DNA of 64,000 nucleotides from positions 1 through 64,000 of the forward strand of contig NZ_JARZFX010000015.1 in NCBI RefSeq assembly GCF_036026595.1, read 5' to 3'. This document shows, piece after piece, positions 42,361 to 50,760 of this stretch. The notes beneath the pieces are model-generated. The model was not told the origin of the DNA. It made no database searches and was given only the letters and a program-made list of their open reading frames with translations. The position numbers were made by a program, and so were the translations under genes. This DNA comes from Virgibacillus_P tibetensis (GTDB lineage: Bacteria > Bacillota > Bacilli > Bacillales > Amphibacillaceae). The stretch's first letter is position 1. Each line of letters opens with the position of its first letter.

Positions 42361-43200
42361 GGCTGTATTAGTAAGAATTGTATTAGGATTTTGACGAACG
42401 ATTGAGCTTTTAATTCTCGCAGTTGAGCTAAAAGACGACATAACTTGTTACTGGAATAACTAACCGCTACGGAAATACACTTCGCTTTTACCACTCCGGG
42501 TACAAGTGCAACATCTGATCAGTTTCACTTTGTTCGCTTTACAGTGTTTTCTTTGCCGCTGCACGGCTTCAGCCTCGGGGGATTCAGACACGTGCTGTTC
42601 TAAGCAGGAGTCGACCGTTTTGGCATGACCGCTGCACCTGGCTTCATTCAGCGATTGCTTCGCTTAATCGCTCGTTCGGCTTGGTTAATTCAGCGTTCGG
42701 ACCAATTTATTCCGCGCTTGTTCAGCGTAATCCCGCGTTCACCCCTTTGAGCGTGAAAACCGTCCTATCTGGTACGTGTGCGATACGACCGCTTTGTCAT
42801 GACCGCTGCACCTGCTTTCATTCAGCGATCGCTTCGCTTAATTGCGCGTTCGGCTTGGTTAATTCAGCGTTCGGACCAATTTATTCCACGCTTGTTCAGC
42901 ATAATCCCGCGATCACCCCTTTGAGCGTGAAAACCGTCCTATCTGGTACGTGTGCGATACGACCGCTTTGTCATGACCGCTGCACCTGCTTTCATTCAGC
43001 GATCGCTTCGCTTAATTGCGCGTTCGGCTTGGTTAATTCAGCGTTCGGACCAATTTATTCCACGCTTGTTCAGCATAATCCCGCGTTCATCCCGGTTAAT
43101 TCAGCGTTCACCTCTTTGGGCGAAGTGTATTTCCGGAGAGGCTGTTCCAGAGTTACGTTGTCTTTTATATGTTTTGGCTCAAAGACGACAAACTTTATAA
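42361..43200 (+). mobile_element. R2 repeat element, copy b (MITE-like, non-coding)
   Basis: It begins GGCTGTATTAGTAAG. The left inverted module has AGTTGAGCTAAAAGACGACA and CGGAAATACACTTCGC (about 42432-42487). The right module is the inverse (GCGAAGTGTATTTCCGG at 43123, then GTCGTCTTTTATATG-like sequence to about 43190). Between are a stretch shared with R1 (CACGGCTTCAGCC, CGTGCTGTTC, AGGAGTC) and three copies of a 174-bp tandem repeat, each containing five 21-bp units (first units at 42643, 42817, 42991). The open frame at 42681-43310 follows from repeat lengths divisible by three. It abuts the catalase stop codon. Confidence 0.75.
42612..43133 (+). repeat. Tandem 174-bp repeat, three copies
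   Basis: Phase landmarks: GCGTGAAAACCGTCC at 42751 and 42925, and TTCATTCAGCGATYGCTTCG at 42643, 42817 and 42991. Copies 2 and 3 are nearly identical, copy 1 is more diverged. Each holds five 21-bp units plus a spacer of about 70 bp. Confidence 0.85.
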
Positions 43201-43212
43201 ACGGACGCTTCT

Positions 43213-44811
43213 TTAGTAAGGGTCTGCGTTATGCCCTTTTTCCACAGCTTGTTCTGGTGCTTTTTCGGAATCTTTATTGCCAAGCGGGTTTTTGCTTGAT
43301 CCTTCTTTAATGGCATTTGCTAAGCCATTTCGTAAGCGACTACCATATTCTTCGTCTGCCTCTTCTGCAAGTGCAACCATTTTATCCTGAATCCGTTGAT
43401 CACACTCAGCTAGATCGCCTACTAAATTTGAAATCAGCTCATTCTTTTCCCAGTCTTCAAACATCCGATATGTTTCCCCCGCTTGTTTCGTATTATTTTG
43501 ACGATCAATTGATTCTCGGACGAGTTTACCTTCCACCTTGGGTGTATGCTCTAATCCAACTTGTTCAGCTTCTTTCAATCCACCAAGAATAGATGGTTCA
43601 TAGTTCACATGCGGGTTTTGGCCTGGTGCTTTATCAATTTTCTGGCGCAGCTGCCCACCTTCCTGGTTTGTAGCTACCCTTTTTTTGGCTGCATTAATAG
43701 GAACCTGTAAATAATTTGCACCAACCCTATATCGTTGCGTATCTGAATAAGAAAAAGTACGTCCTTGAAGCATTTTGTCATCTGAGAAGTCGAGCCCGTC
43801 TACGAGAACGCCGGTTCCAAAGGAAGCTTGTTCTACTTCTGTAAAATAATTTTCAGGATTTTTGTTCAAAACCATTTTTCCAACTGGTAACCATGGAAAC
43901 TGATCATTAGGCCACAGCTTCGTATCATCAAGTGGGTCGAAATCTAATTCCGGGTGGTCATCATCACTCATAATCTGAACGAGTAATTCCCATTCTGGAT
44001 AATCTCCCTGCTCTATAGAGTCATACAAATCCTGTGTTGCATGGTTAAAGTTAGTTGCTTGAATTTCATTTGCTTCTTTGGTCGTCAGGTTTTTAATTCC
44101 CTGTTTTGGCTCCCAGTGATATTTAACAAGGACTGCTTCTCCATCTTTGTTTACCCATCTATATGTATTTACCCCTGATCCCTGCATCATTCGGTAATTT
44201 GCCGGGATTCCCCAAGGTGAATAAATAAATGTAACCATATGAAAGGACTCTGGTGAGTTTGAGCAGAAGTCAAAAAACCGCTCACTATCTTGTATATTCG
44301 TTACAGGGTCTGGTCGAAAAGCATGAATCATATCGGGAAACTTCATCGCATCACGAATAAAGAAAATCTTTAAGTTGTTTCCAACCAGATCCCAATTTCC
44401 ATCTTCTGTGTAAAATTTAACTGCAAATCCACGTGGATCACGAACTGTCTCTGGAGAGTGATTACCATGTACTACGGTTGAGAATCGGACAAAGACTGGT
44501 GTCTGCTTTCCTTTATCTTGGAATACCTTAGCACGTGTATATTTAGAAATGGGGTCTTTTCCAGCCGTTCCATAGGTCTCAAAATATCCGTGGGCACCTG
44601 CACCTCTTGCATGAACAATGCGTTCGGGAATCTTCTCCCTGTCAAAATGACTGATTTTCTCAATGAAGTCATAATTCTCCAGTGTAGCAGGTCCGCGATT
44701 ACCCACTGTTCGGATGCTTTGATTATTTGTAACAGGGTGGCCTTGCCGTGTTGTTAGCGTATCTTCGTTTTCTATATTTGTTTGGTTATTTTTCGATGGG
44801 TCTTGGGCCAT
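43213..44811 (-). CDS. Catalase (clade with KatX/KatA, haem monofunctional)
   Basis: This 532-aa small-subunit-type haem catalase degrades hydrogen peroxide. Active-site His67 is in RIVHARGAGAHGYFE, distal Asn139 in DGNWDLVGNN, and the proximal Tyr in the RTFSYSDTQRYRVG segment. It is slightly longer than KatA (about 483 aa), with an N-terminal hydrophilic extension and a C-terminal tail (KDSEKAPEQAVEKG), as in KatX-like proteins. Cytoplasmic. Divergent neighbour region shows no obvious PerR box. The repeat R2b lies 13 bp past its stop. Confidence 0.93.
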   Translation of the reverse strand: MAQDPSKNNQTNIENEDTLTTRQGHPVTNNQSIRTVGNRGPATLENYDFIEKISHFDREKIPERIVHARGAGAHGYFETYGTAGKDPISKYTRAKVFQDKGKQTPVFVRFSTVVHGNHSPETVRDPRGFAVKFYTEDGNWDLVGNNLKIFFIRDAMKFPDMIHAFRPDPVTNIQDSERFFDFCSNSPESFHMVTFIYSPWGIPANYRMMQGSGVNTYRWVNKDGEAVLVKYHWEPKQGIKNLTTKEANEIQATNFNHATQDLYDSIEQGDYPEWELLVQIMSDDDHPELDFDPLDDTKLWPNDQFPWLPVGKMVLNKNPENYFTEVEQASFGTGVLVDGLDFSDDKMLQGRTFSYSDTQRYRVGANYLQVPINAAKKRVATNQEGGQLRQKIDKAPGQNPHVNYEPSILGGLKEAEQVGLEHTPKVEGKLVRESIDRQNNTKQAGETYRMFEDWEKNELISNLVGDLAECDQRIQDKMVALAEEADEEYGSRLRNGLANAIKEGSSKNPLGNKDSEKAPEQAVEKGHNADPY

Positions 44812-45176
44812 TTAAACAATACCACCTTTCTTGGAATATCCTTTATGTTTTCCAAGAGTTACAATATTATCCTTTTTTATAAACTGAGACCATAGATCCA
44901 TTTCAGTAACATATAGCAAGACTCTACCAACACAGCTGGAATTACTCGCTTTACCATGGGGCAACTACTTAGTCTTTTCACTCTTCCCTCACCTGCTGTG
45001 GCTTAGCACGCTACTGTTTCGATGTCAATTTATAGCTCAGTCTGCAGTCGTAGAAGTCCCTACTGTTACAGTAGGGTTTATTTGTTGTTGTATTTCAGTC
45101 GATGTGCCGAAGACTGGAAGTTAAGGTATCTGTATCATAAATAGTGTAGGGAATAGTTAATAACGGAGGGGAAAAT
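44812..45176. other. Gene-free region between divergent catalase and a small ORF
   Basis: No protein gene. It contains the catalase promoter and, at 45058-45076, a perfect stem CCCTACTG / CAGTAGGG with a TTA loop followed by TTTATTTG, a plus-strand terminator without an upstream gene. A small RNA or a lost gene ending here is possible. Confidence 0.45.
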
Positions 45177-45323
45177 ATGATGAATTTTAATGAAGAGGTA
45201 TATAGAAGTGTAGTGGAAGCACGTAGGGAACAGTTGAGAAAGATAACCTATGGAAAAAATACTTTCAAACGTCTTATAATTATAAAAAAGAAGAATTGGA
45301 TTATGCGGCTTAGAGAAGCTTGA
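45177..45323 (+). CDS. Small basic protein, 48 aa, unknown
   Basis: A strong GGAGGGG site (45166-45172) lies five bases before ATG ATG, and the frame gives 48 residues: acidic start (MMNFNEEVYRSVVEARREQ), then a basic tail (FKRLIIIKKKNWIMRLREA). The good ribosome site and clean frame argue that it is real. No family recognised; an amphipathic membrane-binding C-terminus is possible. Confidence 0.5.
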   Translation: MMNFNEEVYRSVVEARREQLRKITYGKNTFKRLIIIKKKNWIMRLREA

Positions 45324-45427
45324 TTTTATAATAGAGTTCCGATTCAAATAAAGGATTTTCGATGTAAATATAGAAATATGTAAAGTATGTATTAGTAGTT
45401 ATTCTATTTTATAAGGGTGAGTAAAAA

Positions 45428-45916
45428 ATGGAACTATGGGACTTATATGATATCGATCGGAATAAGCTTGGATTGACGCATTTACGTGGAATACCTTTAC
45501 CAAAGGGGCGCTATCATTTAGTAGTTCATGTTTGGATACAGAACGATAAGGGGCAATTAATATTGTCTAAGCGACATCCGGATAAACACTTCGGAAACCT
45601 ATGGGAGTGCACTGGTGGATCTGTATTACAAGGAGAGAATAGCTTGGAGGGTGCATTACGTGAAGTAGAAGAAGAACTTGGTATAAAGCTCTCCCCAGAT
45701 TCCGGAAAACTTCTACACTCAGAAGTTAAGGAAACACATCATTTAGATTACTGGTTTTTTATATCCAACGTTGATATAAAGGATCTGGAATTACAAGCTG
45801 ACGAGGTAATTGATGCTAAATGGGTAGATCAAGAAACAAACGAGAATATGATTAGATGCCATGAAACCACCCCTGCGCTAAAACATTTTTATGATCTAAT
45901 AAGTAAATATCGATAA
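45428..45916 (+). CDS. Nudix hydrolase
   Basis: This 162-aa protein has a complete Nudix box GGSVLQGENSLEGALREVEEELGI (about residues 59-82; the Gx5Ex7REUxEExGU pattern). The N-terminal WDLYDIDRNKLGLTHLRG is typical of the Nudix group near IPP isomerase-like and YfcD-type hydrolases. The substrate is uncertain. TAAGGGTGAG precedes the start. Convergent with the DUF2268 gene. Confidence 0.9.
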   Translation: MELWDLYDIDRNKLGLTHLRGIPLPKGRYHLVVHVWIQNDKGQLILSKRHPDKHFGNLWECTGGSVLQGENSLEGALREVEEELGIKLSPDSGKLLHSEVKETHHLDYWFFISNVDIKDLELQADEVIDAKWVDQETNENMIRCHETTPALKHFYDLISKYR

Positions 45917-45953
45917 AAGTCGAGATTTGGTGAGAAGATCTATCTCGACTTTT
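45915..45953. terminator. Bidirectional terminator between the Nudix and DUF2268 genes
   Basis: A perfect 12-bp stem AAAAGTCGAGAT / ATCTCGACTTTT. It overlaps the last codons of the minus-strand DUF2268 gene, so that arm is also coding. Confidence 0.8.
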
Positions 45954-46752
45954 CATATGCTTCAGCATATTTTTCAGGTTCGACAGAAAATAATTCGTAA
46001 AGTGCTTGTATGGAGTGATTCTGGACATAAGTGTTTACCATATTATAAGCGAAAGCATAACCTGCCAAATAAGGTATCCCGCTTTTAGGATCGCCAAAAC
46101 ATAATCTGCTTTTAAGCTGATCGTTAGTGGTATTGAGATGGTTTCTTGCTTCACTCCAATAATTTCTTTCTATTTCTTTCGTAAATGAACTCTTCCACCA
46201 GCGCGTATCACTATATAAGGATAAACTAAAATACTCTGCGGTTCCTTCCATCTTATACCATTCAGCTAGTGTAAAGGTATCAAATGTAAGTTTGTATATT
46301 GGATTGTCAGGACTTGAATGATGAGCTTCGTGTGCAATCATATATTTCAAAAAGTCCTCGTCAGGATTTGGTGGAACAGCAATGATGATATTCCCTATCC
46401 CATTTGTAAACCCATTTACCCAAGTGGATTGGTCCAACTTTTCAAACCATGGGAAGGGGAGGGCGGGAACAATAGTTATTTTCAGGTCATTATCCAGATT
46501 GATATGTTTTTTCACATTCTCTATTGTATCGCGTATTAAGCTCTCTATAATAACCGTATCCCATTCATAGGTTTTGCTTTCTTCTTCGTTCATTTTTGCG
46601 AACTTAAACAATTGGAAACGTTGAGCTAGTTGCCGCCACTCTGTCATCCATGTGTTTTTATTCACTAAAGAATTAAGCTTATTTTCTAAAGACCCTTCTG
46701 TGTTTTCCGCAATTGAGATTATCTTTGGATTTATCTGTACTATATTCACCAA
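45940..46752 (-). CDS. DUF2268-type putative zinc protease
   Basis: This 270-aa protein has the zinc-protease-like motif MIAHEAHHS (HExxH pattern) and a downstream EGTAEYFSLSLY glutamate, together the layout of DUF2268 predicted Zn-dependent proteases. No signal peptide, so probably cytoplasmic. Start: AGGAGTG lies six or seven bases before TTG 46752 (GTG 46749 is next), which is better than ATG 46770 that contains the site. Substrate unknown. Divergent from the MscS channel gene. Confidence 0.8.
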   Translation of the reverse strand: MVNIVQINPKIISIAENTEGSLENKLNSLVNKNTWMTEWRQLAQRFQLFKFAKMNEEESKTYEWDTVIIESLIRDTIENVKKHINLDNDLKITIVPALPFPWFEKLDQSTWVNGFTNGIGNIIIAVPPNPDEDFLKYMIAHEAHHSSPDNPIYKLTFDTFTLAEWYKMEGTAEYFSLSLYSDTRWWKSSFTKEIERNYWSEARNHLNTTNDQLKSRLCFGDPKSGIPYLAGYAFAYNMVNTYVQNHSIQALYELFSVEPEKYAEAYEKSR

Positions 46753-46854
46753 GGTCAGCACTCCTATCATTTTTTCTTCTAAAATCTAAGACTATTATTC
46801 ACCAATGCATTATATACATAATAGTATACACTACATTGGAGGTAGCAAATAATT

Positions 46855-47976
46855 ATGTCTTGGCAATCACTAAGCTCCTACTGGGAATCAGTCAGTTCAT
46901 ATGAAAACCTTATAAATCTAGCGGCTTCGATAGGTATTTTACTGGTATTCTTACTCCTTAGAAAAGTCATCACTAGATATGTATTTACTTTTTTATTGAA
47001 AATAAGCAGAAGAACACTAAATGGCTTCTTTTCACAGCTTCGCTTATCTTTTGAAAAGCCCATTCAGCTGTTGTTTATTATAATTGGTTTGTATTTGTCT
47101 ATGGGGTATTTTCCTTACCTGGAACAAACTAACCCGTTATTTCTTCATATAATAAGATCGGCCATCATCTTCATTGTTGGTTGGGGGCTGTTCAATCTAT
47201 CTTCTTCATCATCCGTGCTTTTTTCAAAGGCAAATGAAAAGTATAATATTAAAATCGATACGATACTTATCCCTTTTTTTTCAAAGACTCTACGCGTTAT
47301 TATAGTCGCGATTAGTCTCAGTGTCATAGCCCAGGAATTTGGTTATGATGTGAATGGTTTTGTTGCGGGCTTAGGTATAGGTGGACTTGCGTTTGCTCTT
47401 GCGGCTAAAGATGCACTGGCGAATTTATTCGGCGGAATTATTATTATCACGGAAAAACCGTTCACAATTGGAGACTGGGTTATGACACCTAGTGTCGAAG
47501 GAACTATTGAAGATATCAGCTTCCGTAGTACGAAAGTAAGAACCTTCGCTCAGGCGCTCGTGACCGTTCCAAACGCAACATTATCCAATGAATCCATTAC
47601 GAACTGGAGTAAGATGGGGAAAAGGCAGATTACATTTAATTTACGACTGACGTATGAAACGCCAGTAGAAAAAATACAAATGGTGGTCAGGGAAATGGAG
47701 TATTTGCTGAAGAATCATTCGGAAATACATCAGGAGACAATTTTTGTTAACTTTGATCAATATAGAGAAAATGGTCTGGATATATTCTTATATTTCTTTA
47801 CGAAAACAACGGATTGGGGAAGGTATCTAAAAGTGAGAGAAGAGATTAATTTTAATATTTTAGAGCTTCTCGAGAGTGAAGGAGTTTCTATAGCACTGCC
47901 AACACGGAGGTTGTTTATGGATTCAGAGACTGTGGAGAGCAGGGGAAATGAGTCTTTGGTTAAGCAGGAAACGTAA
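46855..47976 (+). CDS. MscS-family mechanosensitive channel
   Basis: This 373-aa protein has about four or five N-terminal helices, then the pore helix VNGFVAGLGIGGLAFALAAKDALANLFGG (TM3 with Gly/Ala pattern) and the cytoplasmic beta domain KPFTIGDWVMTPSVEGTIEDISFRSTKVRT. Releases solutes on hypo-osmotic shock, in line with the osmoprotectant importer elsewhere in the window. Longer than the E. coli MscS core, resembling the YkuT/YhdY type. GGAGG before the start. Confidence 0.93.
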   Translation: MSWQSLSSYWESVSSYENLINLAASIGILLVFLLLRKVITRYVFTFLLKISRRTLNGFFSQLRLSFEKPIQLLFIIIGLYLSMGYFPYLEQTNPLFLHIIRSAIIFIVGWGLFNLSSSSSVLFSKANEKYNIKIDTILIPFFSKTLRVIIVAISLSVIAQEFGYDVNGFVAGLGIGGLAFALAAKDALANLFGGIIIITEKPFTIGDWVMTPSVEGTIEDISFRSTKVRTFAQALVTVPNATLSNESITNWSKMGKRQITFNLRLTYETPVEKIQMVVREMEYLLKNHSEIHQETIFVNFDQYRENGLDIFLYFFTKTTDWGRYLKVREEINFNILELLESEGVSIALPTRRLFMDSETVESRGNESLVKQET

Positions 47977-47997
47977 GGGAGTTGAGTAGATCTAACC

Positions 47998-48756
47998 CTA
48001 ACTCCCAATGAATCGTATTGAAATTTCTTCATCAGGTGCTTTATTATAACTTTCAATTAAACCATGATTACGTATTGCTTGCTTGGTTACTGTTTTCTGT
48101 ATAAATGAGACATCTATTTCCCTATGAAATGGAAATTCACTGAGGGAAATTGTGCGATCATCTTCCCAGGTAAGTTTCATTTTATCCTGACTGAAAACAT
48201 CCAGCGCAGAAGGCATAGGTATTCCACTTTTAAAAAATGGATGGGTATCTTCGCCAGGTTCATTCAAGCAGATATACAATGATAAATTGTCACAGAATTG
48301 AAGGAGTTCATAATGGAAGTTGAAAAGAACTGCATCAAATTCTGTAAGTGAATCAATAATACGATGCTGACGTATTTTTTCCTGCTCCACAAATAATTGC
48401 GCATCCTCAGACATATCACTCATGAGGAATCGCTTATAATGTTCACTGCATAACAGACCTGCATAGCTATCGGCTTTTTCCACTTCATCTATGCCAGATG
48501 TGTAAAGCATAACTTTAGAAGGCGTAGGGAAATCTATAAATGAATATGGTGTTTTTTTTTGGTCATTCCAAAAAGGTTGCTTGTCTACAGGCTTCCACCC
48601 ACAATCATGCTGGAAAATCGCATGGTCTACAGAATTTTTGTATTTCATACCAGGAAACAAGGAGTCCTGGCAATTGGCTATGAATTTACCTGATACCTGC
48701 GCATGATTATCCTGCTCTATCATTACAAATTCAGTATCATGTTCTCTTACGATCAT
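47998..48756 (-). CDS. DUF3891 family protein
   Basis: This 252-aa soluble protein is recognisable as DUF3891 by DHAIFQHDCGWKPVDKQP, a helical HD-like layout (AGLLCSEHYKRF) and the C-terminal region (HREIDVSFIQKTVTKQAIRN). Function unknown; the His/Asp-rich pattern suggests a metal-dependent hydrolase but this is inference. Stop only 21 bases from the convergent mscS stop. Confidence 0.8.
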   Translation of the reverse strand: MIVREHDTEFVMIEQDNHAQVSGKFIANCQDSLFPGMKYKNSVDHAIFQHDCGWKPVDKQPFWNDQKKTPYSFIDFPTPSKVMLYTSGIDEVEKADSYAGLLCSEHYKRFLMSDMSEDAQLFVEQEKIRQHRIIDSLTEFDAVLFNFHYELLQFCDNLSLYICLNEPGEDTHPFFKSGIPMPSALDVFSQDKMKLTWEDDRTISLSEFPFHREIDVSFIQKTVTKQAIRNHGLIESYNKAPDEEISIRFIGS

Positions 48757-48835
48757 TAAAGGTCACCCTTTCTGTTCTTTATACTTATAAGTTACACTAC
48801 TAGTATAAGCCAAATGAATGGGGGTATAAAATCAA

Positions 48836-49261
48836 ATGATTGTACGTGATGAGGTTATGATCCAAGCACCAACCAGCAAAGTATGGGAAGTTCTGGTCAA
48901 TCCAAAATATGTGAGTCAATGGGATGAGCTTCCTGAAGACTATCCAGAAAAAAATATGACTGTTGGTAGTGAGGTAGTCTGGGATATTCCTAATGGTAAC
49001 TATAGTAAAACGACTGTTATAAAAGCAGATCCAACTAAGGAACTGCAAATTGCATTATATGTCTCCAATTGGAGTGTATACCCAAAGCCAGGGGATATTG
49101 CTTACTCATATAAACTAAGTGAACAAAACGGTGAAACAAAACTATCAATTAAAATTGGGGACTTCTCCTTATTGTCTGATGGAGAAAAGTATTATGAAGC
49201 TTCGGTAGAGTTTGCTAGTGATGCAAAAGAAATCATTAAACAATTAGCAGAACAAAGTTAA
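48836..49261 (+). CDS. SRPBCC/START-like lipid- or ligand-binding protein
   Basis: This 141-aa protein begins IVRDEVMIQAPTSKVWEVLVNPKYVSQWDELPEDYP, the SRPBCC/AHSA1 N-terminal pattern, and ends with a long helix that closes the cavity (YYEASVEFASDAKEIIKQLAEQ). Ligand unknown. Its stop codon is followed within one base by R1 copy B, which may provide its terminator. GGGGGT site before the ATG. Confidence 0.85.
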   Translation: MIVRDEVMIQAPTSKVWEVLVNPKYVSQWDELPEDYPEKNMTVGSEVVWDIPNGNYSKTTVIKADPTKELQIALYVSNWSVYPKPGDIAYSYKLSEQNGETKLSIKIGDFSLLSDGEKYYEASVEFASDAKEIIKQLAEQS

Positions 49262-49262
49262 A

Positions 49263-49503
49263 TGAGGTTGAGACAAAAGAGGGATTATTCAGTAAAACTC
49301 GAATATTAACGCCTGAGCAAATGTATCGCTTCGGCAAAATACTTCGCTTTCCGTGGGCACGGCTTCAGCTAACTGTGTGAAGAAGAGCACTTCACACAGT
49401 TAGCTGAAGCTCGTGCTGTTCCCACAGGAGTCTGCGTATTTTGCCTACGCTAAGTTCCGATTGTTCGGATTCTCATTCTTCCCATTTAGTTATGTCCCAG
49501 CCT
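49263..49503 (+). repeat. Dispersed repeat R1, copy B
   Basis: The better-preserved 241-bp copy. It has terminal inverted repeats (TGAGGTTGAGACA at the left, TGTCCCAGCC at the right). The central near-perfect stem of about 25 bp starts CACGGCTTCAGCTAACTGTG and closes with CACAGTTAGCTGAAGCTCGTG-type sequence around a seven-base loop. It lies directly behind the SRPBCC gene as copy A lies behind selO. Confidence 0.85.
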
Positions 49504-49702
49504 TGTATTTGTGAATAGAATAAGGAACTATAGCAATAGATATAGCATGAACTACTAGTTAGTGCAGTGACTGCGGGGTCCGGGAAAAATTCTTTCAGTA
49601 TTACAGGAAATCTTTTAAAAAATATGGTACAATTTATACATTGATACAATTACAAAAAGTAACTTAGTTTCAATTTGTAATTTAATAGAAGAGGTGACTA
49701 AA

Positions 49703-50557
49703 ATGGAGAAGATTTTTTTTGAAAAACCAACGACATTTGTTGGAGAAGTTACTATTAATGTAACAAATTTAGATAAAGCACTAACCTTTTATCAAACAAT
49801 TATTGGATTTAAAATACTAAAGCAAACAGACTCTAAAGCAGTCTTAACTGCAGATGGCATAACCCCTTTGTTAACATTAATACAACCGGATGATGTTATT
49901 GCAAAAGAGGGGAAAACTACTGGCTTATTTCACTTTGCAATCCTGCTGCCGACACGTGCAGACCTTTCTGCATTTTTAAAACATATTATCCAAACAGGAA
50001 CGCAATTGGGAGCATCTGATCATTATGTAAGTGAAGCGCTCTATCTTTCTGATCCAGATGGCAATGGAATTGAAGTGTACCGTGATCGACCATCTTCTGA
50101 ATGGGACTGGTCAGATGATCAAGTTGCTATGGCTACAGAGCAGCTTGATGGAGAAGGTCTGCTTGCAGAGAGCAATCAAGAATGGAATGGTTTGCCGAGT
50201 GACACTGTGATGGGACACATCCACTTGCATGTAGCAGACTTGGAAAAGACCGAAGAGTTCTATACAAAAGGACTTGGGTTTAAGGTGGTTACAAAATATC
50301 CCGGTGCCCTTTTCACTTCAACTGGTAATTATCATCACCATATAGGTTTAAATGTATGGAATGGGGTAGGCGCCCCACCACCGAAGAAAAACAGCGCAGG
50401 ATTGAATTGGTTTACACTTATTTATCCGGATGAAGATGCCAGAGCGAAAGTTGTTGCTCAATTAGGTCAGTTGGGTGCGAGTGTAGTGAATGAGCAGGAT
50501 AGTATGGTGGTCGATGATCCATCAGGTAATTCGATTCATCTAAATGTTGGTGAGTAA
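49703..50557 (+). CDS. VOC-family protein, CatE-like catechol 2,3-dioxygenase
   Basis: This 284-aa protein has two glyoxalase/VOC modules: residues 8-115 (VGEVTINVTNLDKALTFYQ...LYLSDPDGNGIEVYRDRP) and 165-280 (VMGHIHLHVADLEKTEEFY...HHHIGLN...VDDPSGNSIHLNV). It matches B. subtilis CatE/YfiE-type extradiol dioxygenases that open catechols; His and Glu ligands of the second module are present (MGHIH, YHHHIG). The start is ATG 49703 after AGAGGTGA. It could belong to the same electrophile/quinone response as mhqR-mhqD and the HxlR regulators in the window. Confidence 0.85.
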   Translation: MEKIFFEKPTTFVGEVTINVTNLDKALTFYQTIIGFKILKQTDSKAVLTADGITPLLTLIQPDDVIAKEGKTTGLFHFAILLPTRADLSAFLKHIIQTGTQLGASDHYVSEALYLSDPDGNGIEVYRDRPSSEWDWSDDQVAMATEQLDGEGLLAESNQEWNGLPSDTVMGHIHLHVADLEKTEEFYTKGLGFKVVTKYPGALFTSTGNYHHHIGLNVWNGVGAPPPKKNSAGLNWFTLIYPDEDARAKVVAQLGQLGASVVNEQDSMVVDDPSGNSIHLNVGE

Positions 50558-50587
50558 TTAAAACCGTGATAAATTATGGAGTTGTTG

Positions 50588-50615
50588 AAGGCGAGGGTGA
50601 ACCCCCTCGCCTTTA
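50588..50615 (+). terminator. Terminator of the CatE-like gene
   Basis: The stem AAGGCGAGGG / CCCTCGCCTT has a short loop (TGAACC) and TTTAA. Confidence 0.8.
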
Positions 50616-50760
50616 ACGTCATCTAGAAAATGAAAACATCAAACTATTTGCCATATGTTTCCTTACTAATATACTATCAAGTCATAGCCCTTTTTGAATG
50701 CACATTAAGAAATAGGGAATGGATAACGGTAGGAATTAACTTGAAAAGGAAGAGCAGTCT

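Noticed and set aside
42681..43310. 209-codon ORF with repeats NSAFGPIYSALVQ as a repeat protein
   Set aside because: It is the by-product of 21-bp and 174-bp DNA repeats whose lengths are multiples of three. It has no ribosome site, runs through inverted end modules into the catalase gene, and other R2 copies do not keep an equivalent frame.
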